NCBI GenBank assembly: GCA_030604405.1
Contig: JAUVVY010000001.1
Coordinates: 62,001-126,000 of the forward strand
Length of the DNA stretch: 64,000 nucleotides
Direction: 5' to 3'
Source of the DNA: a bacterium
GTDB lineage: Bacteria; Armatimonadota; Zipacnadia; Zipacnadales; UBA11051
The notes under the pieces were generated by a model. It did not search any database, had not been told where the DNA came from, and saw nothing but the letters and a program-made list of their open reading frames with translations. Below, one piece after another: positions 17,325-26,116 of the stretch. The position numbers were made by a program, and so were the translations under genes. Positions within the stretch are counted from its first letter, which is position 1. Each line of letters starts with the position of its first letter.

Positions 17325-18551
17325 ATGTTACTGATGGGCAAGCAACTGAGCGAGATAAGCGTCGAAGATCTGCAGCGCCTTGTTGAAAACAAGGTCCTGG
17401 AAAAGAAGACACTCGAATACAAGCAAGAGTTGCCCGGCAGCAGCGACGCCCAGAAGAAGAAATTCTTGGCCGAGGTATCTTCTTTTGCCAACGCTGCCGG
17501 AGGCCACATTATCTTCGGGATAGCAGAGAAAGAAGAGCAAGATGAAACCACTCTCGATTTGTGTGGCCTAGGAAGCGTCAATACAGATAGTGAGATCTTG
17601 CGCCTAGAGAATTCTATAAGAGACGGCATAAGGCCCCGGATTCTTGGAATAGCTACAGAGCCTATTCGCTTGGAGGGCGAAGATGTTGCGATCATCATCG
17701 AAGTTCCCAGGAGTTGGTCTTCCCCGCATAGAGTGACGTTTAGTGGGCATGACAAATTTTACACGCGGGATTCTGCAGGAAAACACTCTATGGATGTGGA
17801 TGAACTTCGCGCTGCGTTTCTGCTCTCCGACACTATTGCAGAGCGCCTCCGCAACTTCCGAGTCGAAAGGCTGAGCCGAATAATCGGCGGCGAGACTCCA
17901 GTGGCACTCCCTGACGGGCCAAAGATTGTCCTACACATAGTGCCCTTTGCAGCGTTTCAGCCCGGTGAACGCTTTGACTTATCCACCCTTAAAAGCCACA
18001 AGAAACTGCTAACCCCGCTGGACGACTACCCAAGCGGATCTCGCTATAACCTGGATGGTCTGGTCTATTACAGCAACCGTCGCGACAACTCCTCGCCATA
18101 TTCGTATACTCAAGCCTTCTGGAATGGCAGTATCGAGGCAGTGGATACTAATCTGTTGAGCCCGGAATTGCGGGGCCTCGACAGTGCCTATATTCCAAGC
18201 GGCAACTTTGAGGAAGCATTGGTGGGAGCAGTAGGTCGCTACCGCTCCGCCCAAGAACTCTTGGGTGTTGAGGCACCGCTAGTCATAATGCTTAGCTTGT
18301 TGGGGGTAAGAGGGTTTCACATTGAAGCACCTAAACGTGTTATGCAGGTTCAGCGTGAGCTTCACGCTGAACAACCAGTGATTGACAGAGACGACGTTAT
18401 AGTACCTGGGACCATCGCCGATGACTTCGAGTTTGAGCCCAGCGCGATCATGAAGAACGCCTTCGATGCGGTTTGGAATGCGGCCGGGTGGCCTGGCTCT
18501 GTGTATTACGACGAGGACGCGAACTGGAAACTGGGCAAGAAGCGTTCTTAG
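17325..18551 (+). CDS. AlbA_2 / Schlafen-like ATP-binding-domain protein
   Basis: 408 residues. The N-terminal AlbA_2 (Schlafen AAA_4) domain is seen at about residues 20-160: EKKTLEYKQELPG, FLAEVSSFANAAGGHIIFGIAE, then PRSWSSPHRVTF and FYTRDSAGKHSMDVDELR. The C-terminal ~230 residues are not recognised. Such proteins are DNA/RNA-binding or regulatory and several are found near defence genes, but function cannot be given from sequence. Codon use and base composition look more AT-rich than the surroundings, suggesting transfer. The ATG is backed by GGAGG 6 nt upstream. No partner gene is adjacent; a SIS-gene remnant follows. Confidence 0.75.
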   Translation: MLLMGKQLSEISVEDLQRLVENKVLEKKTLEYKQELPGSSDAQKKKFLAEVSSFANAAGGHIIFGIAEKEEQDETTLDLCGLGSVNTDSEILRLENSIRDGIRPRILGIATEPIRLEGEDVAIIIEVPRSWSSPHRVTFSGHDKFYTRDSAGKHSMDVDELRAAFLLSDTIAERLRNFRVERLSRIIGGETPVALPDGPKIVLHIVPFAAFQPGERFDLSTLKSHKKLLTPLDDYPSGSRYNLDGLVYYSNRRDNSSPYSYTQAFWNGSIEAVDTNLLSPELRGLDSAYIPSGNFEEALVGAVGRYRSAQELLGVEAPLVIMLSLLGVRGFHIEAPKRVMQVQRELHAEQPVIDRDDVIVPGTIADDFEFEPSAIMKNAFDAVWNAAGWPGSVYYDEDANWKLGKKRS

Positions 18552-18602
18552 CCCGTGTGTGCGAGACTTGGCCCGAAGATCGAACCCCAGATGCGTTGGT
18601 CG

Positions 18603-18680
18603 TCACATATAATGAACCCGCGCGGCGTTTTGGGCCAGGAGGCGGGCGTTGTGCTCCTCGCTACCCGGCCGAGTATACTC
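18603..18680 (-). pseudogene. C-terminal remnant of a SIS-domain sugar isomerase gene
   Basis: Reading the minus strand gives EYTRPGSEEHNARLLAQN then AARVHYM and a stop, which matches the last ~24 residues of the intact SIS protein at 22163 (NMPGGDEHNARLLAEN, AERIHYM, stop). An in-frame stop appears shortly upstream of the match and the rest of the gene is missing. It lies at the right flank of the atypical AlbA_2 gene, so it may mark a past insertion/deletion junction. Confidence 0.7.
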
Positions 18681-18760
18681 GTGGATATTACGACATTCTC
18701 ATCCACACCTGATGGCCGCCCGTAAAGGACGGGGCCGGGGCTCTGAAGAGCTCTGGGGGG

Positions 18761-19465
18761 TTAGCCTTCGTCTTCTTCGTCTTCTTCGCCCTGTGCGGAA
18801 AGCCTTTTCTTCAGCTCCGCCAGGCGAAGCTCTATCTCCTCGTCACCCGCGCCACGCTCAAGGGCGCGGAGTCTGTCTCGCACCGACGCCGCACTCGTTT
18901 CCGCCAGGGCCTGGGCGTGCGCCTCCTGATGGTCCAACTCGTTTTCGATGATGTCGAGGTCGCCGATCTCGCCACTGCTCTCTCCTACCTGCTGAAACAG
19001 ATCCGCCACGTGCAACATCGCGTCGGCCGCCTTGTGACGGGACAGGACCGAAGACATGCGAATCTCGGCATCTTCGATCCGGTCTGAGAGCTGCCTGCCG
19101 GCCGCCTCGAGTCTTGCCACCTGCCGATCCTGCGCATGAACCTGTGCCGCCCAGTCGGCACTGGCATCCTCGAAGCTCTTCTGTCTGCGCAGGGCCTGTC
19201 TGGCCGCATCTTCGTCATCTACGCTGATAGCCTGTTCCGCGCGCTTGCCCCACTTGCGGGACTGTTCTTCGCTGGCGTTCTGCCGCCTTTGCAGGATCAA
19301 GAGCTCCGCCCTGGCGTCCACCAACTCCTCGTGAACTTCGGCCCGGGCGGTCTGAGCCTTCGCCACATATTCTCGCAGTGCGCGCTCAGGAGCCTCGGCC
19401 TTATCCACCATGGCATTGATGTTGACAGAGATTATGTTCCCAATCCGTTCGAGGAGTCCGCCCAT
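18761..19465 (-). CDS. pspA: PspA/IM30-family membrane-stress protein
   Basis: 234 residues from the ATG at 19465 (an in-frame GTG at 19474 is possible; the ATG gives MGGLLERIGNIISVNINAM, the usual PspA N-terminal amphipathic helix). The remainder is an almost continuous alpha-helical coiled coil (DKAEAPERALREYV typical block) ending in an acidic tail EEDEEDEG. PspA/Vipp1 proteins form ESCRT-III-like assemblies that protect the inner membrane. It is divergent from the NfeD-like and flotillin genes with a 425-bp intergenic region, a known functional association. Confidence 0.9.
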   Translation of the reverse strand: MGGLLERIGNIISVNINAMVDKAEAPERALREYVAKAQTARAEVHEELVDARAELLILQRRQNASEEQSRKWGKRAEQAISVDDEDAARQALRRQKSFEDASADWAAQVHAQDRQVARLEAAGRQLSDRIEDAEIRMSSVLSRHKAADAMLHVADLFQQVGESSGEIGDLDIIENELDHQEAHAQALAETSAASVRDRLRALERGAGDEEIELRLAELKKRLSAQGEEDEEDEG

Positions 19466-19890
19466 CGAACTCACGCCTTTCGTAGTCCCGCGTCAGGAAA
19501 GGCCTGGGCATTGCTGCACAGTCCTGGCCGCGGGGCAGATGTTTTGGTGTAACCCGCAATATAGTTATTCGCGCAATGAAGCCAAGCTCCTGCACCATCT
19601 AGACTGATTGACGTCCCGCGCAGTGGCACGCGGCCAACATTGCCCGCAATTGCACGTAGCTGCCACGCACGGCCACACGCCCCAGGTAGATTTCGCACGA
19701 ATTATGTTTATATTCCGGTAATTCTGTGGTATAATATCCAATAGAGAGATTGAAAATACACAATATGGATAGATAATTTAAGTGAAGCTAGTATTGTTGC
19801 TTGCTCTCTTTTTTTGCTTCCTGGCAGGAATCTATTTCGCCTGAGTAGAACAGAACACAGGAACCTCAATAATAGGCCGGAGGCGGAGTC
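19466..19890 (+). promoter_or_regulatory. Divergent intergenic region with probable promoter
   Basis: This 425-bp gap between pspA and the NfeD-like gene is unusually AT-rich at 19690-19870. A TATAAT at 19730-19735 with TTTATA 17 bp upstream (4/6) points toward the NfeD/flotillin genes. A run of seven T follows at about 19809. No regulator site was recognised; stress regulation of both flanking units from here is plausible. Confidence 0.4.
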
Positions 19891-20478
19891 ATGGAAACCG
19901 TAGAGACGTTGCGCATTCTGTACTGGGTCATGGCTGGCGTCGGCACACTCATAGTGGTGGCGCTGTTGGTGCTCGGCGGCGACTACGACGTTGATCATGA
20001 TGCGGACTTCGATTTCGATCACGATGTGGACTTCGCGGCGGATCACGACGTTCACCTCGAGCACGCGGGCGAGGCAGAAGGCGGCCCGGGACCGGTGAGT
20101 CTGCGAACCATCATGGCCTTCGTAGGCGGCTGGGGCTGGGGTGGCCTTATCGGCCTCGATGGGATAGGCTGGGGCATGATGAGTCTGCCCTTCGGCGCGG
20201 CGATGGGCTTGGTGCTGGCTCTAGCCGTATTCCAGTTCATGAAGTTCCTGCATGCTCAGGAGGCCACCAGCACCGTGGGCATAGCGCACATGATGGGGCA
20301 AGATGGCGTCGTTCTGACCACCATTCCCCCCGGAGGCACCGGGGAAGTGCGCATCAACGTCAGAGGCACCACGATAAAGTCCCTGGCCCGGGCGGATTCG
20401 TCGGAGGAAGTCGCTGCAGGCTCCAGCATCAGAGTTGTCGAAGAGATCGGGGGCACCCTAGTCGTCAGACAGGTCTGA
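19891..20478 (+). CDS. NfeD/YuaF-like membrane protein, flotillin partner
   Basis: 195 residues. One helix at about 8-29, a Asp/His-rich loop (DYDVDHDADFDFDHDVDF, about 32-49), two further helices (about 68-112), then a C-terminal OB-fold-like beta domain (GQDGVVLTTIPPGGTGEVRI, in part). This is the NfeD/YuaF plan; these proteins pair with flotillins in the membrane. The next gene is a flotillin 35 bp downstream, confirming the pairing. The His/Asp-rich loop could bind metal, which is inference. GGAGG lies 7 nt before the ATG. Confidence 0.8.
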   Translation: METVETLRILYWVMAGVGTLIVVALLVLGGDYDVDHDADFDFDHDVDFAADHDVHLEHAGEAEGGPGPVSLRTIMAFVGGWGWGGLIGLDGIGWGMMSLPFGAAMGLVLALAVFQFMKFLHAQEATSTVGIAHMMGQDGVVLTTIPPGGTGEVRINVRGTTIKSLARADSSEEVAAGSSIRVVEEIGGTLVVRQV

Positions 20479-20513
20479 TTCGCAAATAACAGGTACACGG
20501 AGGAGTGAGTAGC

Positions 20514-22130
20514 ATGCCTCAAGGTATGGCGATGGTTCCTTATTATGTTGGCGGGGCGCTGGTACTGCTTATCGCGATCCTGGGTACGGCAGCCAGGTAC
20601 TACACCCGAGTGCCGCCCAACCAGGTCGCGATCGTATTCGGCAGACGAGTGAGGGACACCGAAGGCAGGTACGCCGGCTTCAGGCTGGTACAGGGCGGCG
20701 GATTCATGAACTGGCCCATCATCATCTCGGTGCAATGGCTCTCCCTGGAAGTGATGCCGATCCCGGTCAGCACCACCGCCTCGGTCACTGTGGACGGTGT
20801 TCCGGTGCGGGTGGATGCGCTGGCTAATGTGAAGATGGGCTCGACCGAGAGCCTGCAAAGAGCCGCAGCAGAACGGTTCCTGGCCATGGCAGAAGCAGAG
20901 ATCCACCAACTCGTGCAGCAGACGATGGAAGGCCACCTGCGCGCCATTGTAGGCACCATGACGGTGGAGGACCTGATCCAGAATCGCGCTGCATTCTCAA
21001 GCAACCTCGTGGACCAGTCGGCCAAGGATCTCGAAACCATGGGCCTGATCATTGACAACATGCCGATCCGCGAAATAACCGATGAACACGGCTACATAGA
21101 TGCTCTGGGCAAGAAAAGGACTGCCGAAGTGAAGCGGGACGCCGCCATCGGTATGGCAAATGCCCAGCGAGACGCCGACCTGGAAGCCTCCGATGCGCGA
21201 AAAATCGGCGAGACCGCCAAGATAGTGGCCGACGTCGGCATCGCCGAGGCGGAGAGGGACAAGCGCATGAAGCTGGCGCAGTTCGACGCCGATGCCGACA
21301 CGGAACGAGCGCGTGCCGACCAGGCCGGGCCACTGTCCTCAGCCCAGGCCCAGCAGGCGGTCAAGGCTGAAGAGGTCAGGATTGAACAGATAGACCGTAA
21401 TGCCCGCATCGCCGTGCAGGAGCAGGAAGCGCTGCGCAAGGAGCAGGAACTGCTGGCCACGGTCGTCAAGCCGGCCGAGGCCGAAAGAGAGCGCGTAGTG
21501 ATCGCCGCCGAGGCTAAACGCCAGGCCGCCATCGTGGACGCCCAGGGCGACAAGCAGGCGGCAGTGCTCCGCGCCGAAGGCCAGAGAGACGCCCGGATCA
21601 ATCAGGCTGACGCGGACCAGGCAGAGCGCGAGCGACAAGGTGTTGGCGATGGCGCCAAGGCCCGGGCGATCGGTGAAGGCGAGGCAGAAGCCATAAGAGC
21701 CAGGGGTCTGGCCGAGGGTGATGCCACCAAAGCCAAGATGCTGGCTGAGGCCGAGGGTATGATGGAAAAGGCAGATGCCTGGCGGCAGTACGGTGACGCG
21801 GCCGTCCTGCAGATGCTGCTGGAGCAGTATCCCGAGATAATCGAAGCCATGAGCGGCCCCATGCAGGCCATCGGCTTGGGCCTCGCTGCCATCGAGCACA
21901 TCTCGGTAGTGGATATCGGCGGCAATGGTGACGGGACAGGCGACCCGCTGGGACGTGTGGTCAACCAGATACCCCAGCAGTTCCTGCAGTTCAACGAGCA
22001 ACTGAAGGCGATGTTCGGTGTAGACCTGGCGGAACTGCTGGCCCAGAAGCTCGAGACCGGCCAGACGGAAAAGCCGACTCTTGAGGAGCCGGTAAGTGAG
22101 GAACAAAGCCCGGACGAGCAGCCGAGCTAG
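20514..22130 (+). CDS. Flotillin-family SPFH protein
   Basis: About 538 residues from the ATG at 20514 (GGAGG 10 nt upstream; an in-frame GTG at 20505 is too close to that site). One N-terminal membrane helix, an SPFH/Band 7 domain (about 25-220: RVPPNQVAIVFGRR, VTVDGVPVRVDALANVKMG), a long Ala/Glu/Lys-rich coiled coil (about 220-430) and a C-terminal segment with MLLEQYPEIIEAMSGPMQAI. This is the YqiK/YuaG flotillin class that organises membrane microdomains. The tail is acidic (EEPVSEEQSPDEQPS). Forms a unit with the NfeD-like gene and, functionally, PspA. Confidence 0.92.
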   Translation: MPQGMAMVPYYVGGALVLLIAILGTAARYYTRVPPNQVAIVFGRRVRDTEGRYAGFRLVQGGGFMNWPIIISVQWLSLEVMPIPVSTTASVTVDGVPVRVDALANVKMGSTESLQRAAAERFLAMAEAEIHQLVQQTMEGHLRAIVGTMTVEDLIQNRAAFSSNLVDQSAKDLETMGLIIDNMPIREITDEHGYIDALGKKRTAEVKRDAAIGMANAQRDADLEASDARKIGETAKIVADVGIAEAERDKRMKLAQFDADADTERARADQAGPLSSAQAQQAVKAEEVRIEQIDRNARIAVQEQEALRKEQELLATVVKPAEAERERVVIAAEAKRQAAIVDAQGDKQAAVLRAEGQRDARINQADADQAERERQGVGDGAKARAIGEGEAEAIRARGLAEGDATKAKMLAEAEGMMEKADAWRQYGDAAVLQMLLEQYPEIIEAMSGPMQAIGLGLAAIEHISVVDIGGNGDGTGDPLGRVVNQIPQQFLQFNEQLKAMFGVDLAELLAQKLETGQTEKPTLEEPVSEEQSPDEQPS

Positions 22131-22162
22131 CAAACCCAACTGCAAAGGCCACCAGTTGCTGC

Positions 22163-22900
22163 CTACATATAGTGTATCCGCTCGGCGTTTTCGGCCAGCA
22201 GGCGGGCGTTGTGCTCGTCGCCACCAGGCATGTTCGCGCTGATGTAGATCGGAGGCTCAATGCCGCGCTGGACCAGATGCGCTATCGTCTGGCAGGCGAT
22301 GGCATTGACCACCACAACGCCCAGCACCGTTGACAGCGGGCCGGTCTTCTGCTCGACACCGGGCACCTCAACCGCCGCATCGCCCAGTGGCGCGCAGTTG
22401 TCAATCACGAGGTCGCAGAAATCCAGCAGCCGCTTGCCGCTGGGATGACGGCTGGGCACACTGGTGCTATATTCCACGGACGTGATGCCGATAGTCCTGA
22501 TCTCCTGCTCCTGTGCGGCCATTGCCATGTCAATGACCACAGCGTTGCGTCCGGAGGTCGAGGCGATAAGCAGCGCATCACCCGCGCGGGCCGGAGAGTT
22601 CTCCAGCAGCACGCGGCCGTACTCGGGGATGCGCTCGATCTGCGAGGTCATCGCCAGCGGCCGCACCGTCAGGTCCATGCCGTGCGGGTAGATGGGGTTT
22701 ATGAGCATGAGTCCGCCGGTGCGATAGACTAGCTCCGTTGGCAGCATAAATGAATGACTGGCGCCGAATGCGAAGATGGCCTTGCCGGCCTGGATGGTAT
22801 CGGCCAGAAGCTCGGCGGCGGCCTCGATATTGGCTAGCTGCTCGTCTTTGAGCTTCTCAAGTCCTGCTGCCGCGGCATTGAAATAGGCTTGCGCTGACAT
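22163..22900 (-). CDS. SIS-domain sugar isomerase-like protein (copy A)
   Basis: 245 residues, SIS_2-type sugar-phosphate binding protein. IFAFGASHSFMLPTEL and the phosphate-binding loop LLIASTSGRNAVVIDMA are visible, as are DLVIDNCAPLGDAAVEVPG and the tail EHNARLLAEN. Related to the GmhA/MurQ-like UPF0309 group that acts on amino-sugar or hexose phosphates. It is the third gene of a kinase-SIS-SIS operon on this strand, 15 bp after its paralogue. AGGAG precedes the ATG. Exact substrate unknown. Confidence 0.82.
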   Translation of the reverse strand: MSAQAYFNAAAAGLEKLKDEQLANIEAAAELLADTIQAGKAIFAFGASHSFMLPTELVYRTGGLMLINPIYPHGMDLTVRPLAMTSQIERIPEYGRVLLENSPARAGDALLIASTSGRNAVVIDMAMAAQEQEIRTIGITSVEYSTSVPSRHPSGKRLLDFCDLVIDNCAPLGDAAVEVPGVEQKTGPLSTVLGVVVVNAIACQTIAHLVQRGIEPPIYISANMPGGDEHNARLLAENAERIHYM

Positions 22901-22915
22901 ATTGCTTCAGCTCCT

Positions 22916-23677
22916 TTAGTAGCCTTGACGCTTGAACTGCTCCTGCATCTCCTCATTGAATTCCGGCCCGTCGGGGCGGTTGGCGCTGATGTAGTAGCTC
23001 GGCTCCAGGCCCCTGGCCAGCAGCTTCTCGACGACCTGGGTGCAGATCATCCAGCAGGTCATAATGGTCGCCACGCCCGATAGTGGAACCGCCTTCTCCG
23101 ACAGCCCGGGCACCTCCATCGAAGCGTCGCCGTACGGGACACAGTTATCAATGACGATATCGCACACCTCGCTGAGTTTCTTGCCTGATGAGTGTATGGC
23201 AGCGATCTGCGAGCTGTACTCTAAAGCTGTGACGCCGATTGTCGTAGCGCCGATTTCGCCCGCGGCGATGGCAAGCGACACCGGGGCGGTGCTGCGGCCG
23301 GACACGGAGCCGAGGATGATGCAGTCACCGGCCCGCATGTGGCTGCCCCGGACAGCGACGCGCGCCGCTTCCAGGCCTGTGTCGTAGGGCTTCTCACGCG
23401 GCCGGTCGCGCTCGATGCCATCGCGGACGTTGAAGCTGAAGCTGAACGGCTGGGCGGCCAGCAGTCCCCCGGCGCGATGCAGCAGGTCCCCATCATTGCC
23501 ATGTCCCAGCGAGCTTATGTAGAACTGATTGCCCGCGATCAGGGCATTGACTATGGCCTCTGCGGCCGCATCCGTCTGCTCGGCCGATCTGCTCTCAAGG
23601 TCATCAATCAACTTGCGAACTCGTTGCAGGTACTCCATCTGAAGCAATCTAATCGCCTCCAGCGAAGATATGTTCAT
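22916..23677 (-). CDS. SIS-domain sugar isomerase-like protein (copy B)
   Basis: 253 residues and paralogous to copy A: FYISSLGHGNDGDLLHRAGG, IILGSVSGRSTAPVSLAIA, DIVIDNCVPYGDASMEVPG and SYYISANRPDGPEFNEE. The ATG begins 1 bp after the stop of the upstream kinase gene, so the two are translationally coupled. A heteromeric enzyme of copies A and B is possible because both are kept in one operon. Substrate likely a phosphorylated amino sugar delivered by the kinase; this is inference. Confidence 0.82.
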   Translation of the reverse strand: MNISSLEAIRLLQMEYLQRVRKLIDDLESRSAEQTDAAAEAIVNALIAGNQFYISSLGHGNDGDLLHRAGGLLAAQPFSFSFNVRDGIERDRPREKPYDTGLEAARVAVRGSHMRAGDCIILGSVSGRSTAPVSLAIAAGEIGATTIGVTALEYSSQIAAIHSSGKKLSEVCDIVIDNCVPYGDASMEVPGLSEKAVPLSGVATIMTCWMICTQVVEKLLARGLEPSYYISANRPDGPEFNEEMQEQFKRQGY

Positions 23678-23678
23678 A

Positions 23679-24647
23679 TCAGCCCTGCGTTACCACCTCA
23701 GAAGCGGGGAACGCGGTCTGGGTTTGGACGATGCGGTCGCGTATCTGCGCGGTTACGCTCAGCCCGGCGCTTTCCATGGCAAGTAGAACCGCGCCGACGA
23801 CCATCCTCACCGCCGGCACCTCCGGCACCAGCGTCGGGTCGTATTCGAGGATTTTGTCGGAAAGTATCTGCCAGTACAACGGCGATCCCTGGATCACGCC
23901 GGCTATGCCGATAAGCGGATAGCCCTGGCCGACTATATCGAGCTCATCAAGCACCAGGGCGCATATTTCCGCGAGCGAACCAGCCGCCTCATTCAGGATG
24001 CGCAGGGCAATGCGGTCACCTGCGGCGGCTTCCTTTATGACGGCGGGAGCAACAGAGGCAACCTGCCCCCGCGTGATCTCGCCGTAGGCGATCGGGCGCC
24101 CGACAACGGCCCTCGCCAGGTCCGCAACCCCGAGCACCTCAGGCACAGCTTCGGCCAGACTGGTACGTGTCTGGCGTGACCATCGCGAGCGCAAGGCCGC
24201 CTTGATGCCCCGCAGCCCGATGTCCCAGCCGCCTCCCTCATCGCCCACGAAGGGCCCCATGCCGCCCATGCGAACTTCCCTGCCGTCGCCGGTCCTGCCA
24301 TTCACCCAGGAGCCGGTGCCGGAGTGCACCGCCACGCCCCAGGCCTTGTCCGCAGCGGTAAACGTGCAGGCCCATTCCCACACACTGTGGCGGCGCACGG
24401 CTATGCCTTTTGCCTTCAGCCAGGTAGTGGCGCAATCGTCAACCCAGAGTGTAGCCATCTCCACCTCGCACACGGGCAGCTCACCCACGGCCTCAGCAAC
24501 CGCCTGGTGGCACGCACGTTGTGCTTCCTCCTTGGTAGTATAGCCGGTCGCGCCGCTCTTGCCCCAGCCGAGCACTGTGCCCTCTTCGTCAATCAGAACG
24601 GCGTCGCATTTCGAGCCGCCGCCGTCAATTCCCAGGAAAAGAGCCAA
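23679..24647 (-). CDS. BadF/BadG-type ATPase, N-acetylglucosamine-kinase-like
   Basis: 322 residues of the ASKHA ATPase fold. FLGIDGGGSKCDAVLIDEEG is the phosphate-1 loop, VAVHSGTGSWVNGR the phosphate-2 loop, and GPFVGDEGGGWDIGLRGIK the conserved NagK block. Family members phosphorylate N-acetylglucosamine or related sugars. TTG is the start, with AGGAG 9 nt upstream. First gene of an operon with two SIS-domain proteins, so phosphorylation followed by isomerisation or ether/phosphate chemistry on amino sugars (for example peptidoglycan recycling) is the natural reading. Confidence 0.85.
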   Translation of the reverse strand: MALFLGIDGGGSKCDAVLIDEEGTVLGWGKSGATGYTTKEEAQRACHQAVAEAVGELPVCEVEMATLWVDDCATTWLKAKGIAVRRHSVWEWACTFTAADKAWGVAVHSGTGSWVNGRTGDGREVRMGGMGPFVGDEGGGWDIGLRGIKAALRSRWSRQTRTSLAEAVPEVLGVADLARAVVGRPIAYGEITRGQVASVAPAVIKEAAAGDRIALRILNEAAGSLAEICALVLDELDIVGQGYPLIGIAGVIQGSPLYWQILSDKILEYDPTLVPEVPAVRMVVGAVLLAMESAGLSVTAQIRDRIVQTQTAFPASEVVTQG

Positions 24648-24757
24648 CTCCGATCACTCCTGCGCGCGTTGGATTCCTGTGTCGGCAGCTAATTCGCCAC
24701 AGGCATCGAGATTACTTTCCTGCGATGCCGAAAAACTCAATCTGGCTGTGGCCAGAA

Positions 24758-24788
24758 CAAAAGGGCCCCGTCTTCGGGGCCCTTTTTC
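24758..24788. terminator. Intrinsic terminator, bidirectional, after ftsZ
   Basis: GGGCCCCG-TCTT-CGGGGCCC stem (24763-24782) flanked by AAAA on the left and TTTTT on the right, so it can stop transcription from ftsZ (minus strand) and from the other side. Confidence 0.85.
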
Positions 24789-24825
24789 TCATCGCTTGCT
24801 TATTCGGGTATGCCGGCTGCTGGCG

Positions 24826-25950
24826 CTATTCTTTACGGCGCAGGAAGGCGGGGATATCCACATCGTCTTCGTCGTAGGTGGGCACATCCTGCTCGAACGC
24901 TGGCGATGGTGTCGAGGGTGCCAGCGACGGGGCTGCAGCGGCCTCTTCAGCCAGCTCTTCCTCTGGGCGCGCGGTGGATGTAGCTTGCGGCCTGCGTCCG
25001 GCGTCAAAGCCGGTAGCCAGCACCGTAACGCGCAGTTGTCCCTCCATCGCTTCGTCAATGACCGCTCCCAGCGTCAGGTCCACGCCGTCATCGCCGCCGG
25101 CGGCTTGCTGGATGATGTTGGAGGCTTCATGAACCTGAGCCAGGCTCATGTCCGGCCCGCCGGTGACGTTAAGCAGCACGGCGGTAGCGCCCTCGATGCT
25201 GGTCTCCAGCAACACGCTGGAGATCGCCATATTTGCCGCTTCCTCAGCGCGATTGTCGCCGGAAGCCTCGCCAATGCCCATCATAGCCGTGCCGGCATCG
25301 GCCATTACCGTTCGCACGTCGGCGAAGTCGAGGTTAATCAGACCCGGAACCACGATGACTTCGCTGATGCCCTTGACGCCCTGCTGCAGCGTCATATCGG
25401 CGAGTCGGAAGGCTTCCTGCAGTGATACATCCTCATCGGCCAGGGTAAGCAGACGGTCGTTCGGGATAACTATTAGCGTGTCCACATTGGCTTTGAGCTC
25501 CTCGACGCCCTCATCGGCGATCCGGGCCCGCTTGCGACCCTCGACGGCGAAGGGTCTGGTGACCACACCGACGGTCAGAGCGCCCATTCCCTTCGATATC
25601 TGTGCCACTATTGGGCCGCCGCCTGTGCCGGTGCCCCCGCCCATGCCACACGTGATAAAGACCATGTCTGCGCCATCGAGCGCCATCAGTATCTCCTGAT
25701 GGCTTTCTTCAGCAGCAGCGCGGCCCAGGTCCGCATCGCCGCCGGTACCAAGGCCGCGTGTCAACTCTTCGCCGATTTGCAGCTTCTTATCCGCCGCAGA
25801 GAGGTCCAGAACTTGCGCGTCGGTGTTTATGGCCATATACTCCACGCCCATCAGTCCGGACTCGATCATCCGGTCCACCGCATTGGAGCCGCCGCCGCCG
25901 ATGCCAACGACGCGGATCTTAGCGTACTCCTCCACGTTCGGCCTCAGCAT
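24826..25950 (-). CDS. ftsZ: Cell division protein FtsZ
   Basis: 374-residue tubulin-like GTPase that forms the cytokinetic ring. [11 protein letters not shown] (18-28), the tubulin signature [10 protein letters not shown] (104-113), and the T7 loop [11 protein letters not shown] near 210 are all present. A variable linker leads to the C-terminal peptide [10 protein letters not shown], the docking site for division partners such as FtsA/SepF. The ATG has AGGAGG about 10 nt upstream and a consensus promoter sits 60 bp upstream. No ftsA/ftsQ or mur genes flank it, so it is outside a dcw cluster here. Confidence 0.98.
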   Translation of the reverse strand: MLRPNVEEYAKIRVVGIGGGGSNAVDRMIESGLMGVEYMAINTDAQVLDLSAADKKLQIGEELTRGLGTGGDADLGRAAAEESHQEILMALDGADMVFITCGMGGGTGTGGGPIVAQISKGMGALTVGVVTRPFAVEGRKRARIADEGVEELKANVDTLIVIPNDRLLTLADEDVSLQEAFRLADMTLQQGVKGISEVIVVPGLINLDFADVRTVMADAGTAMMGIGEASGDNRAEEAANMAISSVLLETSIEGATAVLLNVTGGPDMSLAQVHEASNIIQQAAGGDDGVDLTLGAVIDEAMEGQLRVTVLATGFDAGRRPQATSTARPEEELAEEAAAAPSLAPSTPSPAFEQDVPTYDEDDVDIPAFLRRKE

Positions 25951-26009
25951 ATTGTTGTCTCCTCCTTCGCGCCACGTTCTGGCACATCATGGTCGAAAAA
26001 CTTGCGGGC

Positions 26010-26038
26010 ATTATAGTATCGGACTCAGGCCAAGTCAA
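26010..26038 (-). promoter_or_regulatory. Sigma70-like promoter of ftsZ
   Basis: Minus strand TTGACT (5/6), 17-bp spacer, TATAAT (6/6). It lies 60 bp upstream of the ftsZ start, between grpE and ftsZ, so ftsZ has its own transcription start. Confidence 0.8.
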
Positions 26039-26116
26039 GCTCACAGCCGCCGCCCATGCCCGCCTTCCTCGGCCTCACAGTACTTCTACAAGAAATGCGT
26101 ATGCTCCGCTTGTTTT

